Assembly: GCF_004348115.1 (NCBI RefSeq)
Contig: NZ_QPFB01000001.1
Span: 1,031,978 to 1,095,977 of the forward strand
Reading direction: 5' to 3'
Source of the DNA: Stenotrophomonas sp. ATCM1_4
GTDB taxonomy: Bacteria; Pseudomonadota; Gammaproteobacteria; Xanthomonadales; Xanthomonadaceae
DNA: 64,000 nucleotides
How positions within the stretch are numbered: position 1 is the stretch's first letter; every line of letters starts with the position of its first letter. A model generated the notes under the pieces. The model did no database searches. It was given only the letters and a program-made list of their open reading frames with translations, and had not been told where the DNA came from. Below are positions 22,989-32,554 of the stretch, piece by piece. The position numbers were made by a program, and so were the translations under genes.

Positions 22989-23016
22989 ATAGCGGCGCGA
23001 TCCGGAGGCGGCTTGA
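22989..23016 (-). promoter_or_regulatory. Probable sigma-28 promoter of MCP3 (variant)
   Basis: Minus strand: TCAA, 16 bp (one more than usual), GCCGCTAT. This is the only clear candidate in the 323-bp gap 22886-23208. The rest of that gap holds the MCP4 terminator (23145-23181) and nothing else recognised. Confidence 0.5.
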
Positions 23017-23144
23017 TGGCTGAATAGGGAGTGTTTTATGAACTGAATGGGCATGTGATGAAATCGTGAGGATCGTGATGAAACTCTTACGATTCAGGGC
23101 GTTATCTGTAATCCCGGCTACGCGGAAAGTGGGTTGGATGTCCC

Positions 23145-23181
23145 AAAACACGACAACCACGGGCAGGCCGTGGTCGTCGTG
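23145..23181 (-). terminator. Rho-independent terminator of MCP4
   Basis: A 14-bp stem (23149-23162 with 23168-23181, one G-U pair) and a 5-nt loop, then TTTT on the minus strand. Confidence 0.82.
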
Positions 23182-23208
23182 GGGGTGAAGCCGGAAGCCG
23201 CGGGAGAA

Positions 23209-24705
23209 TCAGAATTCCTTCCAGTCCTCGCCATTGGCGACCATCGGTTCGATCCGGCGTGCCGCCGGCGCGCGGGCGATGCGCGGGCTGGCCGGTGCCG
23301 GGCTGGCCGGGCGGCTGCGTGGCGGGTTGGCGACGCTGGCGGTGCCCGCCTTGGACGCGATGTGGAAGGCGGCCACCGCTTCGTTGAGCAGCAGTGCCTG
23401 TTCTTCCATCGCCCGGGCCGCGGCGGTGGCTTCCTCCACCAGCGCGGCGTTCTGCTGGGTGGTCTCGTCCATCTGGGTGACGGTCTGGTTGACCTGCTCG
23501 ATGCCGGCGCTCTGTTCCTGCGAGGCGGCGGAGATCTCGGCCATGATGTCGGTCACGCGCTGCACCGAGGCCACGATCTCGCCCATGGTGGTGCCGGCCT
23601 TGCGGACCAGCGCCGAGCCGTCGGACACCTTGCCGACCGAGTCATCGATCAGGCCCTTGATCTCCTTGGCCGCACCGGCCGAGCGCTGGGCCAGGGTCCG
23701 CACTTCCGAGGCGACCACGGCGAAGCCGCGGCCCTGCTCGCCGGCACGCGCGGCTTCCACCGCGGCGTTGAGCGCCAGGATGTTGGTCTGGAAAGCGATG
23801 CCGTCGATGACCGAGATGATCTCGGCGATCTTCTTGGACGAGGCCTCGATGGCGCTCATCGTGGTCACCACCTGGCTGACCACCTCGCCACCCTGCGAGG
23901 CCACCGAGGCGGCACCGATGGCCAGCTGGTTGGCCTGGCGGGCCGATTCGGCGTTCTGGCGCACGGTGGAGGTCAGTTCCTCCATCGAGGCGGCGGTCTC
24001 CTCCAGGTTGGCGGCCTGCTGCTCGGTACGGCGCGACAGGTCGTTGTTGCCGGTGGCGATCTCGCTGGAGGCCAGGTTGATGCTGGAGGCCGCGTTCTGG
24101 ATGCGGCCGACGATGGCGGTCAACTGGTCGACGGTGGCGTTGGCGTCGTCGCGCATCTGTGCGAACACGCCGTTGAACTGGCCGTCCATGCGCACGGTGA
24201 GGTCACCCTGGGCCAGTGCCTGCAGCACCTGCGAGACCTTGGCCAGGTTGCCGTCGGCGGTTTCCATCAGGTGGTTCAGGCCGGCGACCATGTCACGGAA
24301 GTCGTGCTGGTAGCCGTCTACGTCGCCGCGCTGGGTGAAGTCACCGGCCGCGGCCGCGGTGGCCAGCTGCCGGATCTCGGTGTTGATGGCCGACAGGTTG
24401 GCCTTGATGGTGTCCACGGTCTCGGTGATCACCGCCTTCTCGCCGGGCAGGCGCTCGATGTCCACGCTCATGTCGCCGACGGAGTAGCGCTTGAGGATGT
24501 CCAGGGTGTCGCTGATGGTGGCCACGTTGCCGGCGACCAGGCCGTTGGTGGCGCGTACCATCTGCCCGTAGTCGCCGGGGAAGGCGCTCTCGTCCATGCG
24601 GTAGCTGAGCGAGCCGGCGTCATGCTGGCGGGCCATCTCGCCCTGCGCGGCCATCACTGACTGCAGCTGCGCCTGCATGCGCTGCATCGAGGACAGCAGC
24701 ATGCC
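23209..24705. repeat. 1.5-kb direct repeat, copy A (MCP4 cytoplasmic half)
   Basis: Collinear with 25973-27469 at a constant offset of 2764 bp with no indels. Most of the length is identical or nearly so. Divergence is concentrated around 23590-23660 and 23815-23930, where this copy matches MCP2 instead. Confidence 0.9.
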
Positions 24706-25842
24706 GAGTTCGTCATCGCGCTGGGCGCGCAGGACATTGTCCAGCTTGCCTGCGGCGATCTGGTCGGACACGTTCACGGCCTGCCCCAGGGGCTGGAACA
24801 CCAGCCTGCGCAGCAGCACGTACAGCGCCAGGCACAGCAGCAGTGCCGCCGCCACGCCGACGCCGATGATGGTCCACAGCAGCACGCGGGCCTGCTGCAT
24901 CAGCAGCGAGTGCGGTACCACCACGCCGAAGGCGAAGTTCTGGCCGGCATTGCCGATCTTCAGCGGGACATAGGTTTCCACCACGTCCTCGCCCAGCGCG
25001 GCATCGCGGCTTTGCCCGAACACGACCTGACCCTTGGCGGTGCCGGCGAGCATCGCCTTGGTCGCGGCATCATCGACCTTGCTGCCGACCTTGGCCGGGT
25101 CGCGGTCGGCGATGATGGTGCCGCCCGGCGACAGCAGCCGCACGTAGCCCTGTTCCATCGGGTGCATCGTGCTCAGGCGCTCCTGCAGCGACTGCAGGGC
25201 GAAGTCCACGGTCATCACGCCGAGGAAATGGTCGCCTTCCACGATCGGCGTGGCCAGCGTGGTCATCAGGATGCGACGGCCACCGATCTCGTAGCTGTAC
25301 GGTTCCAGCACGGCCGGCTTCTTCGAGGCACGTGGCTGCAGGTACCAGTCGCCATCGCCGGGCACGTCGTAGCCGCGCAGGGCCTCCTGCACGGGCGTGC
25401 CGTCCTGCCAGGCCCAGTAGCTCATGAAGCGGCCGCTGGCATCGTGGCCGTCGGTATCGACGAACTCGGCGTCCTTGCCGTCGAAGGCGTCCGGTTCCCA
25501 CAACGTGCCGACGCCGATCCACTGCGGGTTGGCCAGCAGCTTCCGCTGCAGGACGCTGGAGGCATTCTGGCGGGTCAGCGCGCCGGACTGGCGCAGGCTC
25601 AGAAAGCTGCTGGCCAGCGTGTCGTTGGATTCGAAGCCCAGTCCCATCTCGGCCGAGATGCGCTGCGCTTCCAGGTTGGCCATGTTCTCCAGGTTGGCAC
25701 GCGAGACCGACATCAGCGCGTCGCTGCTGCGCAGGTAGATGATCATCGCGGTGAGGCCGAAGGCGAACGTTGCAACCAAAGCGGTTCCGAGCATCAGGCG
25801 CATGGCGATGCTGCGGGTAAAGGAACGTCGGGAAGTGGACAT
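23209..25842 (-). CDS. Methyl-accepting chemotaxis protein 4 (double-Cache type)
   Basis: An 877-residue receptor. TM1 about 17-38, a long periplasmic double-Cache-like domain about 45-325 (membrane-distal GDGDWYLQP and GVMTVDF elements), TM2 about 330-352, HAMP, linker HAMP repeats and the signalling hairpin. It ends in GEDWKEF, an xWxxF tether. From its stop to the HAMP (23209-24705) the gene is collinear, without indels, with MCP5. A central segment instead matches MCP2, so the cytoplasmic half is a mosaic. Sigma-28 promoter at 25883-25909. Double-Cache receptors often bind amino acids or organic acids; the ligand here is unknown. Confidence 0.93.
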   Translation of the reverse strand: MSTSRRSFTRSIAMRLMLGTALVATFAFGLTAMIIYLRSSDALMSVSRANLENMANLEAQRISAEMGLGFESNDTLASSFLSLRQSGALTRQNASSVLQRKLLANPQWIGVGTLWEPDAFDGKDAEFVDTDGHDASGRFMSYWAWQDGTPVQEALRGYDVPGDGDWYLQPRASKKPAVLEPYSYEIGGRRILMTTLATPIVEGDHFLGVMTVDFALQSLQERLSTMHPMEQGYVRLLSPGGTIIADRDPAKVGSKVDDAATKAMLAGTAKGQVVFGQSRDAALGEDVVETYVPLKIGNAGQNFAFGVVVPHSLLMQQARVLLWTIIGVGVAAALLLCLALYVLLRRLVFQPLGQAVNVSDQIAAGKLDNVLRAQRDDELGMLLSSMQRMQAQLQSVMAAQGEMARQHDAGSLSYRMDESAFPGDYGQMVRATNGLVAGNVATISDTLDILKRYSVGDMSVDIERLPGEKAVITETVDTIKANLSAINTEIRQLATAAAAGDFTQRGDVDGYQHDFRDMVAGLNHLMETADGNLAKVSQVLQALAQGDLTVRMDGQFNGVFAQMRDDANATVDQLTAIVGRIQNAASSINLASSEIATGNNDLSRRTEQQAANLEETAASMEELTSTVRQNAESARQANQLAIGAASVASQGGEVVSQVVTTMSAIEASSKKIAEIISVIDGIAFQTNILALNAAVEAARAGEQGRGFAVVASEVRTLAQRSAGAAKEIKGLIDDSVGKVSDGSALVRKAGTTMGEIVASVQRVTDIMAEISAASQEQSAGIEQVNQTVTQMDETTQQNAALVEEATAAARAMEEQALLLNEAVAAFHIASKAGTASVANPPRSRPASPAPASPRIARAPAARRIEPMVANGEDWKEF

Positions 25843-25882
25843 TGGCGACTACCGGCCGGGTGGAAGGAGGGGATTGATCAGT

Positions 25883-25909
25883 AAATCGGCTTGCCTGGGT
25901 GTTGCTTGA
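25883..25909 (-). promoter_or_regulatory. Sigma-28 promoter of MCP4
   Basis: Minus strand: TCAA, 15 bp, GCCGATTT. About 41 bp upstream of the MCP4 ATG. Confidence 0.72.
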
Positions 25910-25936
25910 GGGAAACGGCAGCGGCTGGCGGTGCCT

Positions 25937-25963
25937 GCCGCCGCCCATGGGACGGGCGGCGGC
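25937..25963 (-). terminator. GC hairpin after MCP5, possible weak terminator
   Basis: A 10-bp perfect stem (25937-25946 with 25954-25963) just after the MCP5 stop. There is no T-tract, so termination is uncertain. Confidence 0.4.
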
Positions 25964-25972
25964 GCGGGGACA

Positions 25973-27469
25973 TCAGAACTCCTGCCAGTCCTCGCCATTG
26001 GCGACCATCGGTTCGATCCGGCGTGCCGCCGGCGCGCGGGCGATGCGCGGGCTGGCCGGTGCCGGGCTGGCCGGGCGGCTGCGTGGCGGGCTGGCGACGC
26101 TGGCGGTGCCCGCCTTGGACGCGATGTGGAAGGCGGCCACCGCTTCGTTGAGCAGCAGGGCCTGTTCTTCCATCGCCCGGGCCGCGGCGGTGGCTTCCTC
26201 CACCAGCGCGGCGTTCTGCTGGGTGGTCTCGTCCATCTGCATCACGGTCTGGTTGACCTGCTCGATGCCGGCGCTCTGCTCCTGCGAGGCGGCGGAGATC
26301 TCGGCCATGATGTCGGTCACGCGTTGCACCGAGGCCACGATCTCGCCCATCGTGGTGCCGGCCTGGTGCACCAGCACCGAGCCTTCGCCGACCTTGTCCA
26401 CCGAGTCCTCGATCAGGCCCTTGATCTCCTTGGCCGCGCCGGCCGAGCGCTGGGCCAGGGTCCGCACTTCCGAGGCGACCACGGCGAAGCCGCGGCCCTG
26501 TTCGCCGGCACGCGCCGCTTCCACCGCGGCGTTGAGCGCCAGGATGTTGGTCTGGAAGGCGATGCCGTCGATGACCGAGATGATCTCGGCGATCTTCCTG
26601 GACGAAGCCTCGATGGCGCCCATGGTGTTGACCACCTGGGCGACCACGTTGCCGCCCTGGCTGGCCACGCCGTGCGCGCCGATGGCCAACTGGTTGGCCT
26701 GGCGGGCCGATTCGGCGTTCTGGCGCACGGTGGAGGTCAGTTCCTCCATCGAGGCAGCGGTTTCCTCCAGGTTGGCGGCCTGCTGCTCGGTACGGCGCGA
26801 CAGGTCGTTGTTGCCGGTGGCGATCTCGCTGGAGGCCAGGTTGATGCTGGAGGCCGCGTTCTGGATGCGGCCGACGATGGCGGTCAACTGGTCGACGGTG
26901 GCGTTGGCGTCGTCGCGCATCTGTGCGAACACGCCGTTGAACTGGCCGTCCATGCGCACGGTGAGGTCACCCTGGGCCAGTGCCTGCAGCACCTGCGAGA
27001 CCTTGGCCAGGTTGCCGTCGGCGGTTTCCATCAGGTGGTTCAGGCCGGCGACCATGTCACGGAAGTCGTGCTGGTAGCCGTCCACGTCGCCGCGCTGGGT
27101 GAAGTCACCGGCGGCGGCGGCGGTGGCCAGCTGCCGGATCTCGGTGTTGATGGCCGACAGGTTGGCCTTGATGGTGTCCACGGTCTCGGTGATCACCGCC
27201 TTCTCGCCGGGCAGGCGTTCGATGTCCACGCTCATGTCGCCGACGGAGTAGCGCTTGAGGATGTCCAGGGTGTCGCTGATGGTGGCCACGTTGCCGGCGA
27301 CCAGGCCGTTGGTGGCGCGCACCATCTGCCCGTAGTCGCCGGGGAAGGCGCTCTCGTCCATGCGGTAACTGAGCGAGCCGGCGTCATGCTGGCGGGCCAT
27401 CTCGCCCTGCGCGGCCATCACCGACTGCAGCTGCGCCTGCATGCGCTGCATCGAGGACAGCAGCATGCC
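25973..27469. repeat. 1.5-kb direct repeat, copy B (MCP5 cytoplasmic half)
   Basis: Partner of 23209-24705 in the same orientation. Similarity stops sharply near the HAMP-coding region, at the boundary between the shared output module and the distinct sensors. Confidence 0.9.
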
Positions 27470-28216
27470 CACTTCGTCGCGGCGCGAGGCGTCGATGCGG
27501 CGGTCGAGCTTGCCGGCGGAAACATCATCGGCCACGCGCACGGCTTCGCCCAGCGGCGCCATGATCGCACGGATGATGGCCCAGCCAAGCAGCGCGGCCA
27601 GCGCCAGTGCCGCCGCCAGCATGCCGAACACGGCCAGCAGCGAGCGCGTGTGCGCTTCGCGCGACATCGCGGTCTCCCTGGCCAGCTGTTCCTGGTTGTA
27701 CTGGGAGAGCTTCTTGAGCTGGTCGAACAGCGCGCGGCGCATCTTGCGCGAGTCGGAGCTGGAGATGGCCGAGGCGGTGGCGAAGTCATCGGCGGCGATC
27801 GCCGCGGCGATGCGTTCATGCGCCTCGAAGTACGCGGCCCGGTAGTCCTTGAGCTGGTCGTACATCGCCTTTTCCTCGGCGGTGTAGTCGGTGTCGATGT
27901 CGTCGTAGGCCTTTTCCTCGGCCTCGATCACCGCGCGCGTATCGGCCATGCGCTTGTCGTAATCGGCCAGCTGCTCGGGGTTGCCCTGGTAGGCCAGCTG
28001 CGCCTGCTCGAACGTGCGGAACTCACCGAGCTGCGCGCGCATCTCGCCCAGATGCTGCACGGCGGGCATCCAGTTCTCGTTGACCTGGCGGATCTGCTGC
28101 TGGGCGACATCCATGCGCCACACCGAGAACAGGCCCAACAGCAGGGTCAGCAGACCGGTGGTGCAGAACGCCAGCAACAGCTTCCGCGTGATCGACAGGT
28201 TCTGGAACCATTTCAT
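25973..28216 (-). CDS. Methyl-accepting chemotaxis protein 5 (4-helix-bundle sensor)
   Basis: A 747-residue receptor: TM1 about 12-32, a periplasmic four-helix bundle about 35-185, TM2 about 190-212, HAMP, and a cytoplasmic half almost the same as in MCP4. It ends in GEDWQEF, an xWxxF tether. The start at 28216 follows GGAGG; the longer upstream reading has no support. MCP4 and MCP5 thus pair the same output half with different sensors (double-Cache versus four-helix bundle). Sigma-28 promoter at 28336-28362. Confidence 0.93.
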   Translation of the reverse strand: MKWFQNLSITRKLLLAFCTTGLLTLLLGLFSVWRMDVAQQQIRQVNENWMPAVQHLGEMRAQLGEFRTFEQAQLAYQGNPEQLADYDKRMADTRAVIEAEEKAYDDIDTDYTAEEKAMYDQLKDYRAAYFEAHERIAAAIAADDFATASAISSSDSRKMRRALFDQLKKLSQYNQEQLARETAMSREAHTRSLLAVFGMLAAALALAALLGWAIIRAIMAPLGEAVRVADDVSAGKLDRRIDASRRDEVGMLLSSMQRMQAQLQSVMAAQGEMARQHDAGSLSYRMDESAFPGDYGQMVRATNGLVAGNVATISDTLDILKRYSVGDMSVDIERLPGEKAVITETVDTIKANLSAINTEIRQLATAAAAGDFTQRGDVDGYQHDFRDMVAGLNHLMETADGNLAKVSQVLQALAQGDLTVRMDGQFNGVFAQMRDDANATVDQLTAIVGRIQNAASSINLASSEIATGNNDLSRRTEQQAANLEETAASMEELTSTVRQNAESARQANQLAIGAHGVASQGGNVVAQVVNTMGAIEASSRKIAEIISVIDGIAFQTNILALNAAVEAARAGEQGRGFAVVASEVRTLAQRSAGAAKEIKGLIEDSVDKVGEGSVLVHQAGTTMGEIVASVQRVTDIMAEISAASQEQSAGIEQVNQTVMQMDETTQQNAALVEEATAAARAMEEQALLLNEAVAAFHIASKAGTASVASPPRSRPASPAPASPRIARAPAARRIEPMVANGEDWQEF

Positions 28217-28335
28217 TGCAGATGCCTCCGTTTGGCATTGCGTGCTACGCGCAGGCCCTTCGCGCCTGCGCAGGTAACGGGGAAATAGGCGGGCGGCGAA
28301 GCGCCCGTGTGGTGGTGGCACCACGATGTGCTGCG

Positions 28336-28362
28336 GTATCGGCACTGCCGTGGGGTTCTTGA
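28336..28362 (-). promoter_or_regulatory. Sigma-28 promoter of MCP5
   Basis: Minus strand: TCAA, 15 bp, GCCGATAC. About 120 bp upstream of the MCP5 ATG. The 434-bp gap 28217-28650 otherwise holds a G-rich tract at 28501-28531 and no gene. Confidence 0.8.
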
Positions 28363-28500
28363 CAGCCGCCGACGAACGCTTGCTGACGGTGTTCAGGTGA
28401 ATGCGGTGGGGAATGACACTGGCCGCATCGGGCCCGTCGACCGTCGCAGGGCGGAGCGCCCGGTGGCATCGGGTGCGATCGCGGTGTTCGCCTGTGGAGA

Positions 28501-28531
28501 GGGGGTGGAAAGGGGGGGGGAAGGGGCAGGG
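28501..28531 (+). other. G-rich tract, possible G-quadruplex
   Basis: Four G-runs of 5, 9, 4 and 3 separated by short loops, on the plus strand, between the 3' end of the second cheA gene and the MCP5 promoter. The 9-G run is also a slippage-prone homopolymer. Confidence 0.55.
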
Positions 28532-28650
28532 ACGCCATTCCCGCCTGCGCGATGGCAGGCGGGGAAGGCGCCGGGTGCCGTCATGGACGGCCGGTCAGCG
28601 GCCGGTCGGCATCCCGCCAACCGGTGCGCGATGTGGGCGCGGGGCCGGGA

Positions 28651-30612
28651 TCAGGCGGCCTGTGGGATCCGGAGCGAGCGCACCAGCCCACCGATGTCGA
28701 CGATCAGCGCGACGCGGCCATCGCCGAGGATGGTGGCGCCGGAAACCCCGCCGATGCGGCGGTAGTTGTTCTCGATGTTCTTGACCACCACCTGCTGCTG
28801 GCCGAGCAGTTCATCCACTTCCAGCGCGATCTTCTGGCCGTCGCCTTCGACCACCACCACCAACGGGTCGGCATGGCGGTCATCGCGGTAGCCGTAGTAC
28901 TGGCCCAGCGACAGGATCGGCAGGTACTCGCCGCGCACCCGCAGCACGCGGCCTTCGCCAGCCATGGTGCGGATGTCGTCGGCCTGCGGCTGCAGTGCCT
29001 CGAGCACGTAGGCCAACGGCAGGATCAGGGTTTCGCCGGCCACCGAGACGGTCATGCCATCGAGGATGGCCAGGGTCAGCGGCAGCCGGATCAGCACGCG
29101 GGTGCCGTGGCCGGTGCGGCTTTCCAGCTGCACTTCGCCGCCCAGCGCCTGGATGTTGCGGCGGACCACGTCCATGCCCACGCCTCGCCCGGACAGGTCG
29201 GTGACCGCGTCGGCGGTGGAGAAGCCCGGCTGGAAGATCAGGTCCCAGACCTGCGCGTCGGTCGGATTGTCCGGCACGCTCAGCCCGCGCTCGAGCGCCT
29301 TGGCCAGGATCTTGTCGCGGTTCAGCCCGCGCCCATCGTCGCTGACCTCGATGACGATATGGCCCCCCTGGTGCGACGCGGCCAGGGTGATGGTGCCGGT
29401 TTCGTCCTTGCCGGCATCGCGGCGGACGTCGGGCATCTCCAGGCCGTGGTCGATCGAGTTGCGGACCAGATGGACCAGCGGGTCGGCGATCTTCTCGATC
29501 AGGCCCTTGTCCAGTTCGGTGCCTTCGCCGACGGTGCGCAGGCGCACCTGCTTGCCAAGGCGGCTGGACAGGTCGCGGACCAGGCGCGGGAAACGCCGGA
29601 ACACCGCATCCACCGGCAGCATGCGCACGCCGATGACGGCTTCCTGCAGGTCGCGGGTGTTGCGCTCGAGCAGGTCCAGGCCGGCGAACAGGCGTTCGGC
29701 ATGGACCGGGTCCAACCCGCCGGAGACCTGCTTGAGCATGGCCTGGGTGATGACCAGTTCGCCGACCAGGTTGATCAGTGCATCGACCTTGTCGACGCTG
29801 ACGCGGATGGAGGTCTCCGCCTCATGCGTGCCGCCGGCAGCGGCGGGCTTGCCGGCATCGACGGCGGCGGGAGTGGCGGCCGCTGCGGGCGCCTCGTTGG
29901 CCAGGCTGGGCGGCGCGGCCGGACGGATGTCCAGCTCGCAGTCGTCCACGACCCAGGCAAAGGTGTCTTCGATGCGGCTGCGCGGCACCTTGCCAACCAG
30001 GCCCAGGTCCCAGGCCAGGTAGGCTTCCAGCGGATCAAGCTGCTCGAATGCCGGCAGGCGCTGCATGCGCGGTTCGACGTGCAGCGAGCCCAGCGTCTCC
30101 AGCTCGCGGATGATGCGCAGCGGGTCGTTGCCGCTCATGAACAGCGACGGCGCCGGCACGAAGCCGATCTGCCAGGCGTCAGGGGTTTCTTCCTGCTTCG
30201 CGGCTGCGACGGCGACCGGCGCCGTTCCGGCCAGTACCGCCTGCAGCCGATCAGTCACCGCCTTGACCGCGGCCGGGTCGGCGGCCTGGCCGTGCTCGAC
30301 CTCGCGCAACAGCGCACGCAGCACGTCCACCGAGGCCAGCATCGCATCGACCGCGTTGCCTTCCAGCGCCCGCTTGCCGGCGCGCAGCTCATCGAGCAGC
30401 GTTTCCAGCACGTGGGTGAGGCCGGCGATGGCATCGAAGCCGAAGGTACCGGCGCCGCCCTTGATCGAATGGGCGGCGCGGAACACCGAGTTGATGACCT
30501 CCGGGTCGCGTTGGCCGTCTTCCAGCGCCAGCAGCCCGGCTTCCATCGCATCCAGCCCTTCGCGGCTTTCCTCGAAGAAGGTGGCGTGGAAACGTTGCAG
30601 GTCCATGCTCAT
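28651..30612 (-). CDS. cheA: Chemotaxis histidine kinase CheA (second copy, with P2 domain)
   Basis: A 653-residue CheA. P1/HPt with phospho-accepting H48 (FRAAHSIKGGAG); a P2-like CheY-docking domain about 145-235 (AWQIGFVPAPSLFMSGNDPL onward); P3 dimerisation helices; P4 ATPase with N-box LVHLVRNSIDHG and G-boxes DDGRG and GRGVGMD; and a P5 CheW-like domain. It forms an operon with the STAS and cheY genes upstream under a sigma-28 promoter, so it is expressed late with the MCPs. The other CheA (35252-37105) lies in the fliA-cheYZ operon and lacks a normal P2. The start could also be the ATG 2 codons later. Confidence 0.95.
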   Translation of the reverse strand: MSMDLQRFHATFFEESREGLDAMEAGLLALEDGQRDPEVINSVFRAAHSIKGGAGTFGFDAIAGLTHVLETLLDELRAGKRALEGNAVDAMLASVDVLRALLREVEHGQAADPAAVKAVTDRLQAVLAGTAPVAVAAAKQEETPDAWQIGFVPAPSLFMSGNDPLRIIRELETLGSLHVEPRMQRLPAFEQLDPLEAYLAWDLGLVGKVPRSRIEDTFAWVVDDCELDIRPAAPPSLANEAPAAAATPAAVDAGKPAAAGGTHEAETSIRVSVDKVDALINLVGELVITQAMLKQVSGGLDPVHAERLFAGLDLLERNTRDLQEAVIGVRMLPVDAVFRRFPRLVRDLSSRLGKQVRLRTVGEGTELDKGLIEKIADPLVHLVRNSIDHGLEMPDVRRDAGKDETGTITLAASHQGGHIVIEVSDDGRGLNRDKILAKALERGLSVPDNPTDAQVWDLIFQPGFSTADAVTDLSGRGVGMDVVRRNIQALGGEVQLESRTGHGTRVLIRLPLTLAILDGMTVSVAGETLILPLAYVLEALQPQADDIRTMAGEGRVLRVRGEYLPILSLGQYYGYRDDRHADPLVVVVEGDGQKIALEVDELLGQQQVVVKNIENNYRRIGGVSGATILGDGRVALIVDIGGLVRSLRIPQAA

Positions 30613-30648
30613 TGGCGCGGTATCCGTGAGGGGTGCAGGCGGGGCGTA

Positions 30649-31014
30649 TCAGCCCAAGACTTTCTGGACGGTGGCGACCAGCTGTTCGGGATTGAACGGC
30701 TTGACCAGCCAGCCGGTGGCGCCGGCGGCCTTGCCTTCGGACTTCTTGTCCGCGGCCGATTCGGTGGTGAGCATCAGCAGCGGGGTGAACTTGTAGTCCG
30801 GCAGCTGGCGCAGCTCGCGGATCAGCGCGATGCCGTCCATGTTCGGCATGTTCACGTCGGTGACCACCGCGTTGAAGCGCTGGCCCTTGGCACGGCCGAG
30901 GGCGACGGCGCCGTCTTCGGCTTCTTCCACCGAAAAGCCGGCCGAGGTGAGGGCGAAAGAGACCATCTGGCGCATCGACGCCGAGTCGTCCACCACCAGG
31001 ATTCGTGCGCTCAT
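30649..31014 (-). CDS. cheY: CheY-like response regulator of the STAS-cheA operon
   Basis: A 121-residue stand-alone receiver domain. Acidic pocket D9/D10, phosphoryl site D53 (VTDVNMPNMD), switch T83/T84 and K105 (LVKPF). It overlaps the STAS gene by 4 bp (ATGA at 31011-31014). It probably receives phosphate from the CheA encoded 37 bp downstream. Whether it binds the motor or acts as a phosphate sink for the other CheY is unknown. Confidence 0.93.
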   Translation of the reverse strand: MSARILVVDDSASMRQMVSFALTSAGFSVEEAEDGAVALGRAKGQRFNAVVTDVNMPNMDGIALIRELRQLPDYKFTPLLMLTTESAADKKSEGKAAGATGWLVKPFNPEQLVATVQKVLG

Positions 31015-31319
31015 GCAGCGTTCTCCACAGATTTCGTTGTGTCAGGGGTTGCTTCCAGACCGAAGGTCCGGAGGACACCGAGCAGGCGCGCGGCGTCACG
31101 GAAGGTATCGGTAGCGTTGTCGAACACGGTGCCGTGCCCGGCTTGCTGGCGGGCCACGACGAAGGCGCACAGCACCTGCATGGCCGCGGTGTGCACGCGG
31201 GCCACCTCGCTGGCGTCGACACGCAGTTCACCGCCCTGGCCGAGATGCGCGGCCAGTTGCTGTTTCAGCTCGCTGGTGGATTCGATTCCGAGATCCTGCG
31301 ACAGCGCCACAGTGCTCAT
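31011..31319 (-). CDS. STAS-domain protein of the chemotaxis operon
   Basis: A 102-residue single STAS domain (anti-sigma-factor-antagonist/MlaB-like): LRVDASEVARVHTAAMQVL is the central strand-helix, and the usual phosphorylatable Ser position is occupied by H or T, so classical SpoIIAA-type switching is doubtful. The start at 31319 follows GGAG; longer upstream readings cross the promoter and a REP element. First gene of the STAS-cheY-cheA operon with a sigma-28 promoter. The partner is unknown. Confidence 0.82.
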   Translation of the reverse strand: MSTVALSQDLGIESTSELKQQLAAHLGQGGELRVDASEVARVHTAAMQVLCAFVVARQQAGHGTVFDNATDTFRDAARLLGVLRTFGLEATPDTTKSVENAA

Positions 31320-31350
31320 CGTTGCTCCGGGACAAACGTTACTGGGAGGG

Positions 31351-31377
31351 GTAGCGGCATTGCCCGGGGATTCTTTA
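31351..31377 (-). promoter_or_regulatory. Sigma-28 promoter of STAS-cheY-cheA
   Basis: Minus strand: TAAA, 15 bp, GCCGCTAC. The -10 carries the same A-to-C change as the MCP3 promoter. About 32 bp upstream of the STAS ATG. Confidence 0.68.
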
Positions 31378-31435
31378 GGGCAGGTGACCTGGTGCGGCGC
31401 GGAATGTGATGGATTGCGCGGTTTGCCCGGCAGGA

Positions 31436-31526
31436 GCGCCTTCCGGCGCGAAATCGATGCATCCAGGGCTTGCATGCATTCCCGGTAGGGAGGTGGTTCC
31501 CGCTTCGCGCCGGAAGGCGCGCCTAC
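31436..31526. repeat. GTAG-headed extragenic palindrome pair (REP-like), likely terminator of parP
   Basis: Arms 31436-31452 and 31504-31520 are 17-bp perfect inverted repeats. On the minus strand the second begins with GTAG (31523-31526), typical of Stenotrophomonas and Pseudomonas REPs. The TAG of that head is the parP stop codon. The central spacer has its own palindrome around TGCATG. Confidence 0.75.
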
Positions 31527-32554
31527 TGGAGCAGGCGGGTGGCATCGAGCAGGATCATCGGCTGGCTGCCGATGCGGGCAATGCCCTTGAACAGCTCGTT
31601 GGAGATCTGGCAGATGCGCGCGGTGTCCGGGGGTTCGATCTGCGAGTCGGTCAGGTTGGCCACGTCCTCCACGGCGGAGACGCGCAGGCCCAGTGTTTCG
31701 CCGTTCTCCTCCAGCACCACGATGCGGGTCTGCGCGGAGTCTTCGGTGACCGGTACGCCAAGGTGCCGGCACAGGTCCAGCACCGGGACCACCTGGCCAC
31801 GCAGGTTCATGATGCCCAGCATCGACGGCGCGGCACCGCGCAGCGCCAGCAAGGGCACCGGCAGGACCACTTCCTGCACCTTCAACAGCTCCAGCGCATA
31901 GGCCTGCGCACCGCAACGCAGGCGCAGCCAGCGCGAGGTGCGCTCGCTGGCGCGGCGTTGCTGCGGTGGCCGTGCGGCTTGCGCCTGCAGTTCCTGCCAG
32001 GTGTTCGGCGCGGGGGCGGGTGCGGCAGGGGCGGGCGCAGGGGCCGGTCGCGCGGTGCGGGCCGGCGGTGGCGGTGCAGGGGCCACGCCTGCGGCCACGT
32101 CGAAGGCGGCCTGCAGGCCGGGGCTGTCGGCATGGGCAAGCCGGGCGCTTTCGGCCGCGTCGGTTTCGTAGATGACCTCGTCCGGCAGGTCGTCCCAGGT
32201 GGGCTCCGGCGTCGGCGCGGCGGCGACCGGCTCAGCAGGCACGTCGGCCCAGGTGGGTTCAGCCATGGCGCTCGCGCGTGAAGCCGCGGCGGCGGCCAGC
32301 GCAGCCTCGAAGGCGGCTTCCAGTTCGGCGCTGTCACCGGGCACGGTGGACGCAGCGGCGACGGGGGCGTCTACGGGCACGGCATCGGCCTGTGCCTGGA
32401 CCTCGGCCAGCGCGGCTTCGAAGGCGGCTTCCAGCTCGGCGCTGTCACCCGGTATTTCGACCGGCGCGGCCGGCGCAGTGGGGGGCGCCGCCGTCGGCAT
32501 GCCGCCGCCGAGCAGTTCGTCCAGGTAGTCGTCCAGTGCGCCGACGGTACTCAT
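31523..32554 (-). CDS. parP: ParP-like CheW-domain protein, chemotaxis array positioning
   Basis: A 343-residue protein: a long Ala/Pro-rich N-terminal region (1-200) and a C-terminal CheW-like domain (about 205-343, IMNLRGQVVPVLDL conserved). In polar flagellates a gene in this place after parC encodes ParP, which binds ParC and CheA and holds arrays at the pole. The N-terminal region contains two exact copies of PGDSAELEAAFEAAL (residues 35-49 and 72-86) and a looser third, possibly repeated docking helices. It overlaps parC by 4 bp. A divergent CheW is the alternative description. Confidence 0.82.
   Translation of the reverse strand: MSTVGALDDYLDELLGGGMPTAAPPTAPAAPVEIPGDSAELEAAFEAALAEVQAQADAVPVDAPVAAASTVPGDSAELEAAFEAALAAAAASRASAMAEPTWADVPAEPVAAAPTPEPTWDDLPDEVIYETDAAESARLAHADSPGLQAAFDVAAGVAPAPPPPARTARPAPAPAPAAPAPAPNTWQELQAQAARPPQQRRASERTSRWLRLRCGAQAYALELLKVQEVVLPVPLLALRGAAPSMLGIMNLRGQVVPVLDLCRHLGVPVTEDSAQTRIVVLEENGETLGLRVSAVEDVANLTDSQIEPPDTARICQISNELFKGIARIGSQPMILLDATRLLQ

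Noticed and set aside
23077..23105. Second sigma-28-like site (TAAGAGTTT... CGATT) upstream of MCP3
   Set aside because: Only part of the -10 matches and the spacing is off; the site at 22989-23016 fits better and is closer to the gene.
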